From contig CACAMV010000002.1 in assembly GCA_902533695.1 (NCBI GenBank), positions 1 through 64,000 on the forward strand: 64,000 nucleotides of DNA, given 5' to 3'. The DNA comes from an uncultured SAR116 cluster alpha proteobacterium. GTDB taxonomy: Bacteria; Pseudomonadota; Alphaproteobacteria; Puniceispirillales; Marisalimonadaceae. The translations under genes were made by a program, and so were the position numbers. The notes under the pieces were generated by a model. That model searched no databases. It worked only from the letters and a program-made list of their open reading frames with translations, and was not told the origin of the DNA. The first letter of the stretch is position 1. Every line of letters begins with the position of its first letter. Below, one piece after another: positions 1-9,765 of the stretch.

Positions 1-2
1 TT

Positions 3-794
3 CCAACAGTATGGCTTCTTTTATTAAATCATCTTCGTTCATCAGGAAAGAAATTAGAAACTGTGGAAAGATTAATAATAGGTGGATCTGCTTGTCCCAG
101 AACTTTGTTTGAAGGATTTGGTGAGGAATATAATGTTGATGTTATTCATGCATGGGGGATGACAGAAATGAGTCCTATAGGCACTGCTAATAATCCCTTA
201 TTTAATATGAATCCCAAGGACAAAAAAGAATATTACGATCAAAAAATGCCACAAGGACGGACTGTATTTGGTCATGAAATGAAACTTATGGATGATGATG
301 GTAAAGAAGTTGATCAAAATGGAACCAGTCAAGGAAGACTTCTTTCAAGGGGTTATTGGGTTTTAAAAAGTTACTACAATGATGATACTCAAAAGGATAG
401 ATTTTTAGAAGGTGGGTGGTTTGATACTGGTGATATTGCAACTATTGATCAAAATGGATTCATGACAATTACTGATAGAAATAAAGATATAATAAAGTCT
501 GGAGGTGAATGGATTAGCTCAATAGATCTTGAAAACATTTGTGTTGGTCATCCTGATGTTGCTAATGCTGCAGCAATTGCTGTTCCAAATGAAAAGTGGG
601 ATGAAAGACCTATGATAATTGTTCAACCAATGCCAGGTAAAAAAATTAGCGAAAAGGAAATATTAGATTATTATCAAGGTAAAGTAGCAAAGTGGATGAT
701 ACCAGATTCAGTTGCCTTTACAGAAAATATTCCTTTGGGGGCTACTGGTAAGATTTTAAAAAACAAGTTAAGGGATATGTTTGTAAAAAGTTGA
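3..794 (+). CDS. Acyl-CoA synthetase / fatty-acid--CoA ligase, C-terminal part (5' truncated by window edge)
   Basis: Frame is open from base 3 ([32 protein letters not shown]); [22 protein letters not shown] and GKILKNKLR motifs of ANL adenylating enzymes. The listed GTG start at 63 is internal. Confidence 0.93.
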   Translation, partial: PTVWLLLLNHLRSSGKKLETVERLIIGGSACPRTLFEGFGEEYNVDVIHAWGMTEMSPIGTANNPLFNMNPKDKKEYYDQKMPQGRTVFGHEMKLMDDDGKEVDQNGTSQGRLLSRGYWVLKSYYNDDTQKDRFLEGGWFDTGDIATIDQNGFMTITDRNKDIIKSGGEWISSIDLENICVGHPDVANAAAIAVPNEKWDERPMIIVQPMPGKKISEKEILDYYQGKVAKWMIPDSVAFTENIPLGATGKILKNKLRDMFVKS

Positions 795-796
795 AA

Positions 797-1579
797 CTAT
801 TCCATATGTCTTCTCGCAATTAAAGATCCGCCATCTACAGGCATAACTATTCCAGTTATGTAAGCACTTGCTTTTGAGGATAAAAAGATTGATGCTCCTG
901 CCATATCTTCAGGTTTGCCAATTCTTTTCCTGGGTACAGAATTAATTATTTCTTCACTAAAACTTTTTAAAGTTGATTTCATCATTTGACTTTCAAATGG
1001 TCCAGGTGCAATGGCATTTACATTAATATTTCTTTCAGCAAGTCTATTAGCCATGACTCTTGTAAGTTGATGCACTGCCGCCTTTGATGCTGGATAAGAA
1101 TATGTCTCTGCTCTTGGGATACCTAGACCATCAATGGAACCAATATTAATGATTCTTGATGGATCATCATTAGTTCCATTTTTTTCTAAAAGTGCTATAA
1201 ATTGTTGAGTTAAAAAAAACATAGCTTTAACATTTGTATCCATTACTTTATTCCATCCATTTTCTGGAAAATTATCAAAATCAGCTGCCCATACTGCACC
1301 TGCATTGTTAACTAAGATATTTAAGGTGTTTGTTGCACCTTCAACTTTTGTTTTTACTTTTTTTATTTCATTGAAGTCAGTTAGGTCAGCAGGAATTGAA
1401 ATACATTCACCAAACTTAGAAAGTCTTTTAGCTGTCTCATTGCATTGTTCGGCTTTTCTAGATGTTATAAACGTTTTTACACCATTTTTAACAAACCCTT
1501 CTGCAATCATTTCACCAATACCTCTTGAGCCTCCTGTCACTAGTGCCACTTTTCCAGATATATTAAATAATTTATTCAT
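797..1579 (-). CDS. SDR family NAD(P)-dependent oxidoreductase
   Basis: TGGSRGIG, NNAG and YxASK motifs (YSYPASKAA). Confidence 0.93.
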   Translation of the reverse strand: MNKLFNISGKVALVTGGSRGIGEMIAEGFVKNGVKTFITSRKAEQCNETAKRLSKFGECISIPADLTDFNEIKKVKTKVEGATNTLNILVNNAGAVWAADFDNFPENGWNKVMDTNVKAMFFLTQQFIALLEKNGTNDDPSRIINIGSIDGLGIPRAETYSYPASKAAVHQLTRVMANRLAERNINVNAIAPGPFESQMMKSTLKSFSEEIINSVPRKRIGKPEDMAGASIFLSSKASAYITGIVMPVDGGSLIARRHME

Positions 1580-1654
1580 GTTTTAAAATCCATTTCTTTA
1601 AGTTGAATTAGAAAAAAATCTACTTTAATTTTTATTAAATTAAATAATAATAAA

Positions 1655-2716
1655 ATGATTATGATTGATCCAGAGTTAATTCAAGTAAGAAAAGATGAAA
1701 AATTAAATATAAATTCTTTGAAATTATATTTGTCAGAATTATTTAATGAAGATTTAAATAACTTTAAAATAATGCAATTTGGCGGAGGGCATGCAAACCT
1801 TACTTATCTATTGAGTTTTAATGACACGGAATATGTTTTGAGAAGGCCTCCCATCGGTCCAATAGCTCCATCCTCCCATGACATGGGCAGGGAACATAAA
1901 GTTCAGAAATCATTAAACAAATTATTTCCATTGGTACCTAAAAGCATACATTTTTGTGAAAATGCCAATATTATAGGAGCTAAATTTCATATAATTGAAA
2001 GAAGAAATGGTTATGTTATAAGAAAGTTTTTTCCAAGCTTTATGAGTGTAGATAAAAAATATGTTGATAATCTAACTTTTAATAGTATTGATGTATTGGC
2101 TTCTTTGCACTTAATTGACCCATCTGAAGTGGGTTTGGAAAGGCTTGGAAAACCTGATGGTTTTTTAGAAAGACAACTGAATGGTTGGGAAGATAGATGG
2201 AAAAAATCAACTAATTTAGATCGATCAAAAAATGTTTTTGACACATTAATTTCAAAGCTTCGTATCAATATGCCAAAACCGCAACATGCTTCAATTTTAC
2301 ACAATGATTTTAAATGGGATAATATTATGTGGAGCTTTGAGGAAACATCAAAGCCAGTAGCTGTTTTTGATTGGGATATGTGTACGTTGGGTGATCCGTT
2401 AATGGATCTAGGGCATATGTTAAATTATTGGATAGATGATCAAGACCCGGATGAAAGTGAATTAGTAACATCCATGCCAGTTGAAAAAATATTTTACCCA
2501 AGAAAAACTGATATAATAAATTATTATTCAAAAAAGACTGGATTTAATATAGATAATATAAATTGGTATTATGCATTTGGAGCGTTTAAACTAGCTGTAA
2601 TTTTGCAGCAGATTTTTATAAGATTTTTAAAAGGTCAAACTAAAGATAAAAGATTTGAAAATTTTGATAAACGAATAGACGCTCTAATTATAAGAGCAAA
2701 TAGTATAATTATTTAA
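1655..2716 (+). CDS. APH-family phosphotransferase (ACAD10/11 N-domain / LvaA-like kinase)
   Basis: Catalytic loop ILHNDFKWDNIM and VFDWDMCTLGDPLMDLG; adjacent to ACAD11-like dehydrogenase. Confidence 0.88.
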   Translation: MIMIDPELIQVRKDEKLNINSLKLYLSELFNEDLNNFKIMQFGGGHANLTYLLSFNDTEYVLRRPPIGPIAPSSHDMGREHKVQKSLNKLFPLVPKSIHFCENANIIGAKFHIIERRNGYVIRKFFPSFMSVDKKYVDNLTFNSIDVLASLHLIDPSEVGLERLGKPDGFLERQLNGWEDRWKKSTNLDRSKNVFDTLISKLRINMPKPQHASILHNDFKWDNIMWSFEETSKPVAVFDWDMCTLGDPLMDLGHMLNYWIDDQDPDESELVTSMPVEKIFYPRKTDIINYYSKKTGFNIDNINWYYAFGAFKLAVILQQIFIRFLKGQTKDKRFENFDKRIDALIIRANSIII

Positions 2717-2733
2717 TTATTGGAGCATAAATT

Positions 2734-3936
2734 ATGGATTTTGAATTTCCTGAGAAAGTAAAAGAATTACAAAAACAATTAACCGACTTTATGAATGAAA
2801 ATGTTTATAAGAATGAAGAGGTTTTTGAAGATCAGTTGGATAAAAATGGTAGATGGACTATTCCTCCAATTTTGGAAGAAATGAAATCTAAAGCCAAAAA
2901 AGAAGGTTTATGGAATTTATTTTTACCTGAAAGTGAACATGGTGCTGGACTAAAAAATATAGAATATGCTCCTTTATGCGAAATTATGGGAAGATCTCCT
3001 ATAGGAGCAGAGGTATTTAATTGTTCTGCGCCTGATACTGGTAATATGGAAGTATTTGTAAGATACGGTACTCAAAAACAAAAAGAAAAATGGTTAAATC
3101 CTCTCTTAAATGGTGAGATTAGGTCATCATTTGCTATGACGGAGCCTGCAGTTGCGTCATCTGATGCTTCAAATATTCAAGGTTCTATAGTTAAAGATGG
3201 TGATGATTATGTAATTAATGCAAGAAAATGGTGGACATCTGGAGCAATGGACCCTCGTTGTAAAATTATAATTTTTATGGGTAAAACAGATCCAAATGCT
3301 AAAAAATACAAACAACAGTCAATGATTTTAATACCTAAGGAAACTAAAGGTGTTGAAGTTTTAAGACATTTACCTGTTTTTGGTTATGACGATGCCCCTC
3401 ATGGTCATGCAGAGGTCAATTTTGATAATGTCAGAGTACCGCAAGAAAATATTTTGTTAGGAGAAGGAAGGGGCTTCGAAATAGCACAAGGAAGACTGGG
3501 ACCTGGTAGAATTCATCACTGCATGAGGTCAATTGGCCAAGCAGAAAGAGCTTTAGAATTGATGATTGCTAGAGCGAAGTCAAGAGTCGCATTTGGAAAA
3601 ACATTGGCAGAACAAGGTGTTGTAATGGATCATATTGCTTCTAGTCGTTCTGAAATTGATCAAGCTAGACTTTTGGTTTTAAAAGCAGCACACATGATGG
3701 ATACAGTTGGAAATAAAGTTGCAAGAAAAGAAATTTCTATGATTAAGGTAGTTGTTCCAAACATGACGTCAAAAGTTGTTGATCGTGCTATTCAGGTTCA
3801 TGGAGGTGCCGGGATTTCTCAAGATTTTCCATTGGCCTATGCATACGCAACTGCTAGATATTTGAGAATAGTAGATGGTCCTGATGATGTTCACAAAATG
3901 TCTATTGCTAAACTTGAATTAAGAGAAAAAAATTAA
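2734..3936 (+). CDS. Acyl-CoA dehydrogenase, ACAD11/LvaC-like
   Basis: [49 protein letters not shown]. Confidence 0.92.
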   Translation: MDFEFPEKVKELQKQLTDFMNENVYKNEEVFEDQLDKNGRWTIPPILEEMKSKAKKEGLWNLFLPESEHGAGLKNIEYAPLCEIMGRSPIGAEVFNCSAPDTGNMEVFVRYGTQKQKEKWLNPLLNGEIRSSFAMTEPAVASSDASNIQGSIVKDGDDYVINARKWWTSGAMDPRCKIIIFMGKTDPNAKKYKQQSMILIPKETKGVEVLRHLPVFGYDDAPHGHAEVNFDNVRVPQENILLGEGRGFEIAQGRLGPGRIHHCMRSIGQAERALELMIARAKSRVAFGKTLAEQGVVMDHIASSRSEIDQARLLVLKAAHMMDTVGNKVARKEISMIKVVVPNMTSKVVDRAIQVHGGAGISQDFPLAYAYATARYLRIVDGPDDVHKMSIAKLELREKN

Positions 3937-3953
3937 TTAGGATATTTCCTAAT
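3936..3953. repeat. Small intercistronic inverted repeat ATTAGGA-TATT-TCCTAAT
   Basis: Perfect 7-bp arms read directly; lies between ACAD stop and next start. Confidence 0.4.
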
Positions 3954-3959
3954 ATTAAG

Positions 3960-5201
3960 ATGATTTATTTTGAAACATACCGAAATAAGATCAAAAAATT
4001 AGATATTGATTCAAATATTTTTTTAAAAAATAGTAAAATAGAAAAAATTTTTGAAATTGCAGATTTATTTTTCTTTTCGTTAACAAATATTAAAAAAAAA
4101 ATATTTTTAAAGGAAGAGATAACATCTAATAAAATTAAAATATCCAAATTTGAAAATATATTTGTTAGATCTTCTTACAAAATTACAAATAAAATTTTAA
4201 TTCTTACTCACGAATTATATGTAGGAAAACGAATAATCAAGAATGAAACTAAGATAATTTCAATACGCAAAAATAAATTTGTGATTGATGTTCATAAAAA
4301 TTTGATGAAAGTTAAATCCAGAGAAGAAATATTAAATTTTTATTCTGCATATAAAGGAATAGTTGAAGCAGATGAATGTGATCAAATGTCGCACATGAAC
4401 GTACAATTTTATTTTGAAAAACATTCTGAAGCACTTAAATTATTTGCTCAGGAGGTTTTTTACAATAAGAGTTCTTTTGAAATTGAAAGTGAACGATGTA
4501 TATTTCATCGCGAAGTTCATGAAAAAAATTCTTTAGAAATAGTTATTTCTGTAAAACAGATTCAGAAAAATTCTATTATTATATTATCTAATTTATACTG
4601 TGTATCAGGAAAATATGTTTCTGCATTTTTTGAGACAGTAATCAAATTTGATGAAGACCATAAAAAACTAAAAGACAAAATTTCAAAGTTTTTTGATGAA
4701 ATTCAACTAACATTTTTTAATTACAATAATTTTCAAGAACTTAGACAATTGGATTATATAAAAATGTATAAGAAGCCAGCCAAAAATTCATTTATAACAT
4801 GTAGAAAAGCTGTAAATTCCTGGGACTTGGATGAAAATGGAAAAGCAACAAGCAAATTTAAGATTTCATGTGTATCTGATGCTGCTACTCAATTTTTTAC
4901 AAGATGTGGTGCAGACTATAATTGGAGAAATAATTACAAAATAGGTTCAGCGGCTCTTGATTATTTTGTTAGGTATTATCATTCTCCTAGCTTGGGTATG
5001 GCTCTAAGTTTAAAATCAAATTTTTTGGAAGTGGGTAAAAAATCATTTAAATTTTGTCATCATTTAATTGATGATTCTTCAAATAAAGTTTTAATGGATA
5101 TACAAATAGTTGCAGTTTTATTTGATATTCAAAAAAGAAAAGCAATAGAAATTCCGAAATCATTTAAGAAGTTAGCATTGGATTTAATAGCTGAAAGATA
5201 A
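3960..5201 (+). CDS. Multi-hotdog thioesterase-like protein (two recognisable hotdog domains plus a degenerate N-terminal repeat)
   Basis: Central YKGIVEADECDQMSHMNVQFYFEKHSEA resembles 4HBT-like hotdog; C-terminal ~130 aa (AVNSWDLDENGKATSKFKISCVSDAATQFF...) has a second hotdog-like pattern. Confidence 0.65.
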   Translation: MIYFETYRNKIKKLDIDSNIFLKNSKIEKIFEIADLFFFSLTNIKKKIFLKEEITSNKIKISKFENIFVRSSYKITNKILILTHELYVGKRIIKNETKIISIRKNKFVIDVHKNLMKVKSREEILNFYSAYKGIVEADECDQMSHMNVQFYFEKHSEALKLFAQEVFYNKSSFEIESERCIFHREVHEKNSLEIVISVKQIQKNSIIILSNLYCVSGKYVSAFFETVIKFDEDHKKLKDKISKFFDEIQLTFFNYNNFQELRQLDYIKMYKKPAKNSFITCRKAVNSWDLDENGKATSKFKISCVSDAATQFFTRCGADYNWRNNYKIGSAALDYFVRYYHSPSLGMALSLKSNFLEVGKKSFKFCHHLIDDSSNKVLMDIQIVAVLFDIQKRKAIEIPKSFKKLALDLIAER

Positions 5202-6320
5202 TCAATACTTACTGTATTTCTTAAATTGTTCTAAGTGATGATCGCTATCGCCCATTAGATGATCAATCATAACTAATCTTTTTGCATAATTTTGTAAATT
5301 ATATTCCCAAGTCATGCCAATTCCACCATGTAATTGAATACATTCTTCAGCAACTAATTTACCAACTCTCCCAACAAGGTTTTTCGCAGCAGAAATATTT
5401 CTATATTTAATATTTTTTTCTGAATTGTATGTTCCTGCAGCTAACATGACACATGATTTAGCTTGTTCAATTTCAATCATCAAATCGACCATTCTATGTT
5501 GTAAAGCCTGAAATGATCCTATGGATTTACCAAATTGTGTTCTTGTTTTAAGATAATCAATTGTTAGATCAAAACATTTCTGCATTATTCCGATAGCTTC
5601 TGAAGATACTGCGAGAGTACCTGCGAAAATAGTTTCTAAAATACATTTGTAAGCTCTTTCATCAGAACATAATAATTTACCAGGAACACTATCGAATGAA
5701 ATTTCCGAACATCTGTATCCATCAATAGTATTGTAGGGTCTTATTTTGCAATCTTTTGCATGAATTTTAAATATACCAAGACCATTTTTATCTGATTGAT
5801 TTCCGCTTATTCTTGCAGACACTATGAAAATATTTGATTGATCACCATTTAATACAAATGATTTTGTGCCATCAAGGTGCCATATATTTTTATTTTTATG
5901 GGCTTTAACTTTCACTAATGATTCATCATATCTACTATCTATTTCTGAGTGACAAAAAGAAATAATTTTTTTTCCTGAAATTATATCATCTAATAATTGA
6001 TTTTCATCACTTCTGCAAGAAATAAGAGCGGTTGAAGACATTAGTCCAGTGGATAAAAATGGTTCTACACATAAGTATTTCCCAATTAACTCAAATATTA
6101 TCATTATATCCTCTCCTGATCCTCCCAATCCATTATATTTAGGAGGTATCAAGCCGCTAATCATTCCAATATCTGAACTTTCATTCCAGATTTTAACGTT
6201 ATATCCTTCTCTTAACGTAGAGTATTCATAGTGATTCTTTATTTTGCTGTATTTGTCAGAGAGGAATCTTTCAATAGTGTCTCTAAGCATTTTTCTTTCT
6301 TCAGATAGGTTAAAGTGCAT
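5202..6320 (-). CDS. Acyl-CoA dehydrogenase (partner subunit type)
   Basis: MHFNLSEERKMLRDTIERFL; TRTQFGKSIGSFQALQHRMVD; QLHGGIGMTWEYNLQNYAKRL. Confidence 0.88.
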   Translation of the reverse strand: MHFNLSEERKMLRDTIERFLSDKYSKIKNHYEYSTLREGYNVKIWNESSDIGMISGLIPPKYNGLGGSGEDIMIIFELIGKYLCVEPFLSTGLMSSTALISCRSDENQLLDDIISGKKIISFCHSEIDSRYDESLVKVKAHKNKNIWHLDGTKSFVLNGDQSNIFIVSARISGNQSDKNGLGIFKIHAKDCKIRPYNTIDGYRCSEISFDSVPGKLLCSDERAYKCILETIFAGTLAVSSEAIGIMQKCFDLTIDYLKTRTQFGKSIGSFQALQHRMVDLMIEIEQAKSCVMLAAGTYNSEKNIKYRNISAAKNLVGRVGKLVAEECIQLHGGIGMTWEYNLQNYAKRLVMIDHLMGDSDHHLEQFKKYSKY

Positions 6321-6327
6321 AATGTAC

Positions 6328-7524
6328 CTATAACTTAAAGGCAGATTTTGCCACTATGTTTTTTTGAATTTCATTGGAACCGCCATAAATTGAAATTTTT
6401 CTATTTATAAAATATTGCTTTGCTATTGGTCCTGCATATGCAGGTCCAATTGGTTCTTCATTCCAACCCTCATCAAATTGTTCTGAAATATATGGTAAAG
6501 CCATAGGTCCTATAGCTTTTCTCAATAGGTCGGAGGTTTTTTGTCTAATAATAGATCCTTTAATTTTTAATAAAGAACTTTCCATTTCTGGAGCTTTACC
6601 TTCACTAGCTGCAGATACAGTTCTTAAATTAAAAATTTCCATTGCTTTGATATCAATTTCTAATTCAGCAATCTGTGAAGAAAACAGAGGATCTTTAATC
6701 AATGGCAATCCATTTTTGGTTATCTCAGATGCTATAGTTTTTAAATGATCTATCGCCTTTTTTGAGTATGGAACTCCAGCTATACCAGTTCTTTCGTGAG
6801 TCAATAAATATTTTGCGTAAGTCCATCCTTTATTAACTTCTCCTAATAAATTTTCCTTTGGAACTTTTACATTTGTTAACCAAACTTCGTTAACTTCATG
6901 TTCACCATCAAGAGTAATAATTGGTTTTACCTCAACTCCTGGAGATTTTATATCTATCAATAAAAACGAAATACCTTCCTGAGGTTTGCAATTAGTGTTT
7001 GTTTTAACGAGACAAAAGATTTTATTTGCGTACTGACCCAATGTAGTCCAAGTTTTCTGACCATTAACGAGATAATAATCTCCATTGTCAATCGCAATTG
7101 TTTTCAAACTTGCAAGATCAGATCCAGAACCTGGCTCAGAATAACCTTGAGCCCACCAGTCTTCACAGTTTAAAATCCTAGGTAAATAATATTGTTTTTG
7201 TTTCTCTGAACCATATTCTATTAAAACAGGTCCAAGCATATTTAGACCAAATGGAACAACTCTTGGGGCATTAGCTTTTACTATCTCTTCTTCAAATATG
7301 TGCTTTTGAACACTATTCCAACCAGTACCCCCATATTCTGCAGGCCAATTTATAGCTAACCAGCCATTCTCATTTAGTTTTTTCATGAAAATTTCATAAT
7401 CTTCTTTGTTAAGTCTTTGATATTTTCGTACTTTTTGAGTTATATTTTTTGGTAAATTAATAGAGAGCCATTCTCTAATCTCATTTCGAAAGTTTATTTC
7501 TTGCTCAGTAAAATTGAAATCCAT
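6328..7524 (-). CDS. Acyl-CoA dehydrogenase
   Basis: FTEQEINFRNEIREWL; QGYSEPGSGSDLASLKT; YGGSNEIQKNIVAKSAFKL. Confidence 0.93.
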   Translation of the reverse strand: MDFNFTEQEINFRNEIREWLSINLPKNITQKVRKYQRLNKEDYEIFMKKLNENGWLAINWPAEYGGTGWNSVQKHIFEEEIVKANAPRVVPFGLNMLGPVLIEYGSEKQKQYYLPRILNCEDWWAQGYSEPGSGSDLASLKTIAIDNGDYYLVNGQKTWTTLGQYANKIFCLVKTNTNCKPQEGISFLLIDIKSPGVEVKPIITLDGEHEVNEVWLTNVKVPKENLLGEVNKGWTYAKYLLTHERTGIAGVPYSKKAIDHLKTIASEITKNGLPLIKDPLFSSQIAELEIDIKAMEIFNLRTVSAASEGKAPEMESSLLKIKGSIIRQKTSDLLRKAIGPMALPYISEQFDEGWNEEPIGPAYAGPIAKQYFINRKISIYGGSNEIQKNIVAKSAFKL

Positions 7525-7595
7525 TTGAGAACCTTTTATACTTTTGATATTTATAATAATGTATATATCTTATTAATAGACAATCAGAGAGAAAA

Positions 7596-8309
7596 ATGGA
7601 AGTTAACAAATTAATTAATTCAATTAATGATGCTGTTTCAGAAGTTTTTGATGGATCAACTATTATGATTGGAGGTTTTGGTGAGGCAGGAAGCCCAGTC
7701 GAGTTAATTCACGCGTTGATTGATAATGGATCTAGAAATCTTACTATAATTGCTAATAACGCAGGTAATGGAAGAATTGGTTTAGGAGCTTTAATAGGTC
7801 AAAGACAAGTAAATAAAGTCATATGTTCTTTTGCACGTTCTCATAAGAGCATTACTTTTAAAGAGCAGTATGAAAAAAATGAAATTGAATTAGAGGTTGT
7901 CCCTCAAGGGACTTTGGCTGAAAGAATTAGATCAGCAGGAGCAGGGATCCCAGGTTTTTATACAGCAACAGCTGTAGGAACTCCTCTTGCTAATGGTAAA
8001 GAATCAAAAATGTTTGATGGAAAAGAATATATTCTTGAAAAAGCATTGTCAGCAGACTTCGCATTTGTGAAGGCAGAAAATGCAGACAGATATGGAAATT
8101 TGTCTTTTAATAAAACAGCAAGAAATTTCAATCCAATAATGTGTATGGCAGCTAAACAAACTATTGTTCAGGTTAAAAATTTTATTGATGTTAAAGAAAC
8201 AGATCCTGAGAAGGTTATTACACCAGGCATATTTGTAGACAAAATTGTGGAGGTTAAAAATCCATTGATAGAAACTCATGCAATTGAGAATGGAGAGGTT
8301 TACCCATGA
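7596..8309 (+). CDS. 3-oxoacid CoA-transferase subunit A
   Basis: DGSTIMIGGFGEAGSP, PQGTLAERIRSAGAGIPGFYT typical of SCOT/PcaI alpha subunit. Confidence 0.92.
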   Translation: MEVNKLINSINDAVSEVFDGSTIMIGGFGEAGSPVELIHALIDNGSRNLTIIANNAGNGRIGLGALIGQRQVNKVICSFARSHKSITFKEQYEKNEIELEVVPQGTLAERIRSAGAGIPGFYTATAVGTPLANGKESKMFDGKEYILEKALSADFAFVKAENADRYGNLSFNKTARNFNPIMCMAAKQTIVQVKNFIDVKETDPEKVITPGIFVDKIVEVKNPLIETHAIENGEVYP

Positions 8310-8962
8310 TGAAATCGAAGCTAAAAACCTTAAAACTAGGTTGGACAAGAAATCAGATTGCTTCAAAAATAGCAAATGACTTACCTCATGGTAGCTATGT
8401 AAATTTAGGCATAGGAATGCCTGAATTAGTGTCGCAATTTGTAGAGGAAAATAAAGAAATCATCTATCATTCAGAGAATGGTTTGTTAGGAATGGGTCCA
8501 CCGGCACTTGAAAATGAAGTTGACTACGAGTTGATCAATGCAGGCAAAAAACCTGTTACTATCTTACCTGGTGGAAGTTTTTGTCATCATGCTGATAGTT
8601 TTTCCATGATTAGAGGAGGACATATTGATATTTGTGTATTAGGCGCAATGGAAGTTTCTGAAAATGGAGATTTGGCAAATTGGACTACTGGTAAAGGAAT
8701 ACCAGCAGTTGGAGGAGCAATGGATTTAGTAGCTGGAGCAAAAAATATTTTTGTGATGACTGACCATCTTACTAAATACGGTGAACCAAAGTTACTAAAA
8801 GAGTGCAGTTTACCCTTAACTGGTAAATCTGTTGTCACAAGAGTTTATACAAACTATGCAATTTTTGGTATAGAAAAAAGTGGGTTCAAATTATTAGAAA
8901 TTAATGAAGATATAAATTTTGATTATTTAAAAAAATGTACTGAAGGTAAAATTATTCAATAG
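8306..8962 (+). CDS. 3-oxoacid CoA-transferase subunit B
   Basis: YVNLGIGMPELVSQF, SENGLLGMGP (catalytic ENG); overlaps subunit A by 4 nt. Confidence 0.92.
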   Translation: MMKSKLKTLKLGWTRNQIASKIANDLPHGSYVNLGIGMPELVSQFVEENKEIIYHSENGLLGMGPPALENEVDYELINAGKKPVTILPGGSFCHHADSFSMIRGGHIDICVLGAMEVSENGDLANWTTGKGIPAVGGAMDLVAGAKNIFVMTDHLTKYGEPKLLKECSLPLTGKSVVTRVYTNYAIFGIEKSGFKLLEINEDINFDYLKKCTEGKIIQ

Positions 8963-8967
8963 TTGTC

Positions 8968-9669
8968 TTAATCAAAATATTTAACTTTATCAGATTTAAT
9001 TAGATCTTGAATTTCTGGAGATATTTTTAATCCATCTTGAACTTTTTTGTCCATATCTGTTTCAATGTTTATGATATGATTTGTTTTAGAAGCAATTTGA
9101 TCGATTCTATCGAATGGTATTACAACTATTCCATCTATATCACCAACTATGATATCACCACTTTCAATATTTACATTCCCAATATTAATTGGAAATCCAA
9201 TTTTTGCTGGTCCACTGTTGTAGGGAGAATTTGGGTTTATTCCCGAACAAAAACATGGTAATTGAGTTTCTAAAATTCCATTTAGATCGCGTATAGGTCC
9301 GTCAGTTACTAAACATGCTCCACCATTGTTTTTTATCAGACCAGTAATTCTGTCACCTGCAGATGCAGTCTCTTGCCATCCATTTACAGTATTCACAACT
9401 ATGTCTCCATCAATAATTTCACTTATAGCAACTTGCAAACCAAGTACATCAGCAGCGCCTGAATAAACGGTTAATGCAGAGCCAACTATATGAAAATTCT
9501 TATTTGTTTGGTCAAGTAACTTTATTGATTGAGGTAATGCCCCATATCCTTCCATTGCATCGCAAATGAACCCAGTAGGCACATTTTTAAATGCATTAAT
9601 CTGGTCTGGCGTCGGTTTTTTCCTGCCTGATGATTTTTTAATTTGTATTAATGGAGGATTTTCTATCAT
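8968..9669 (-). CDS. RraA family protein (HMG/CHA aldolase-type)
   Basis: GDRITGLIKNNGGACLVTDGPIRDL, SGDIIVGDIDGIVVIP motifs. Confidence 0.85.
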   Translation of the reverse strand: MIENPPLIQIKKSSGRKKPTPDQINAFKNVPTGFICDAMEGYGALPQSIKLLDQTNKNFHIVGSALTVYSGAADVLGLQVAISEIIDGDIVVNTVNGWQETASAGDRITGLIKNNGGACLVTDGPIRDLNGILETQLPCFCSGINPNSPYNSGPAKIGFPINIGNVNIESGDIIVGDIDGIVVIPFDRIDQIASKTNHIINIETDMDKKVQDGLKISPEIQDLIKSDKVKYFD

Positions 9670-9765
9670 TTTTTAACCTGTTTTATTAAAATTTTTGTTT
9701 TGATTTAGCAACATAATGATAATATTAAATTTTGATATGTTTAACAATATATTTGAGATAGCAAC

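Noticed and set aside
1305-1586. Plus-strand 93-aa ORF opposite the SDR gene
   Set aside because: Lies wholly antisense to a well-supported SDR; no family features.
2011-2531. Minus-strand ORFs (97 and 68 aa) opposite the kinase
   Set aside because: Antisense shadow ORFs of a confident CDS.
8049-8838. Minus-strand ORFs (108 and 83 aa) opposite the CoA-transferase genes
   Set aside because: Antisense to confident CDSs, no recognisable motifs.
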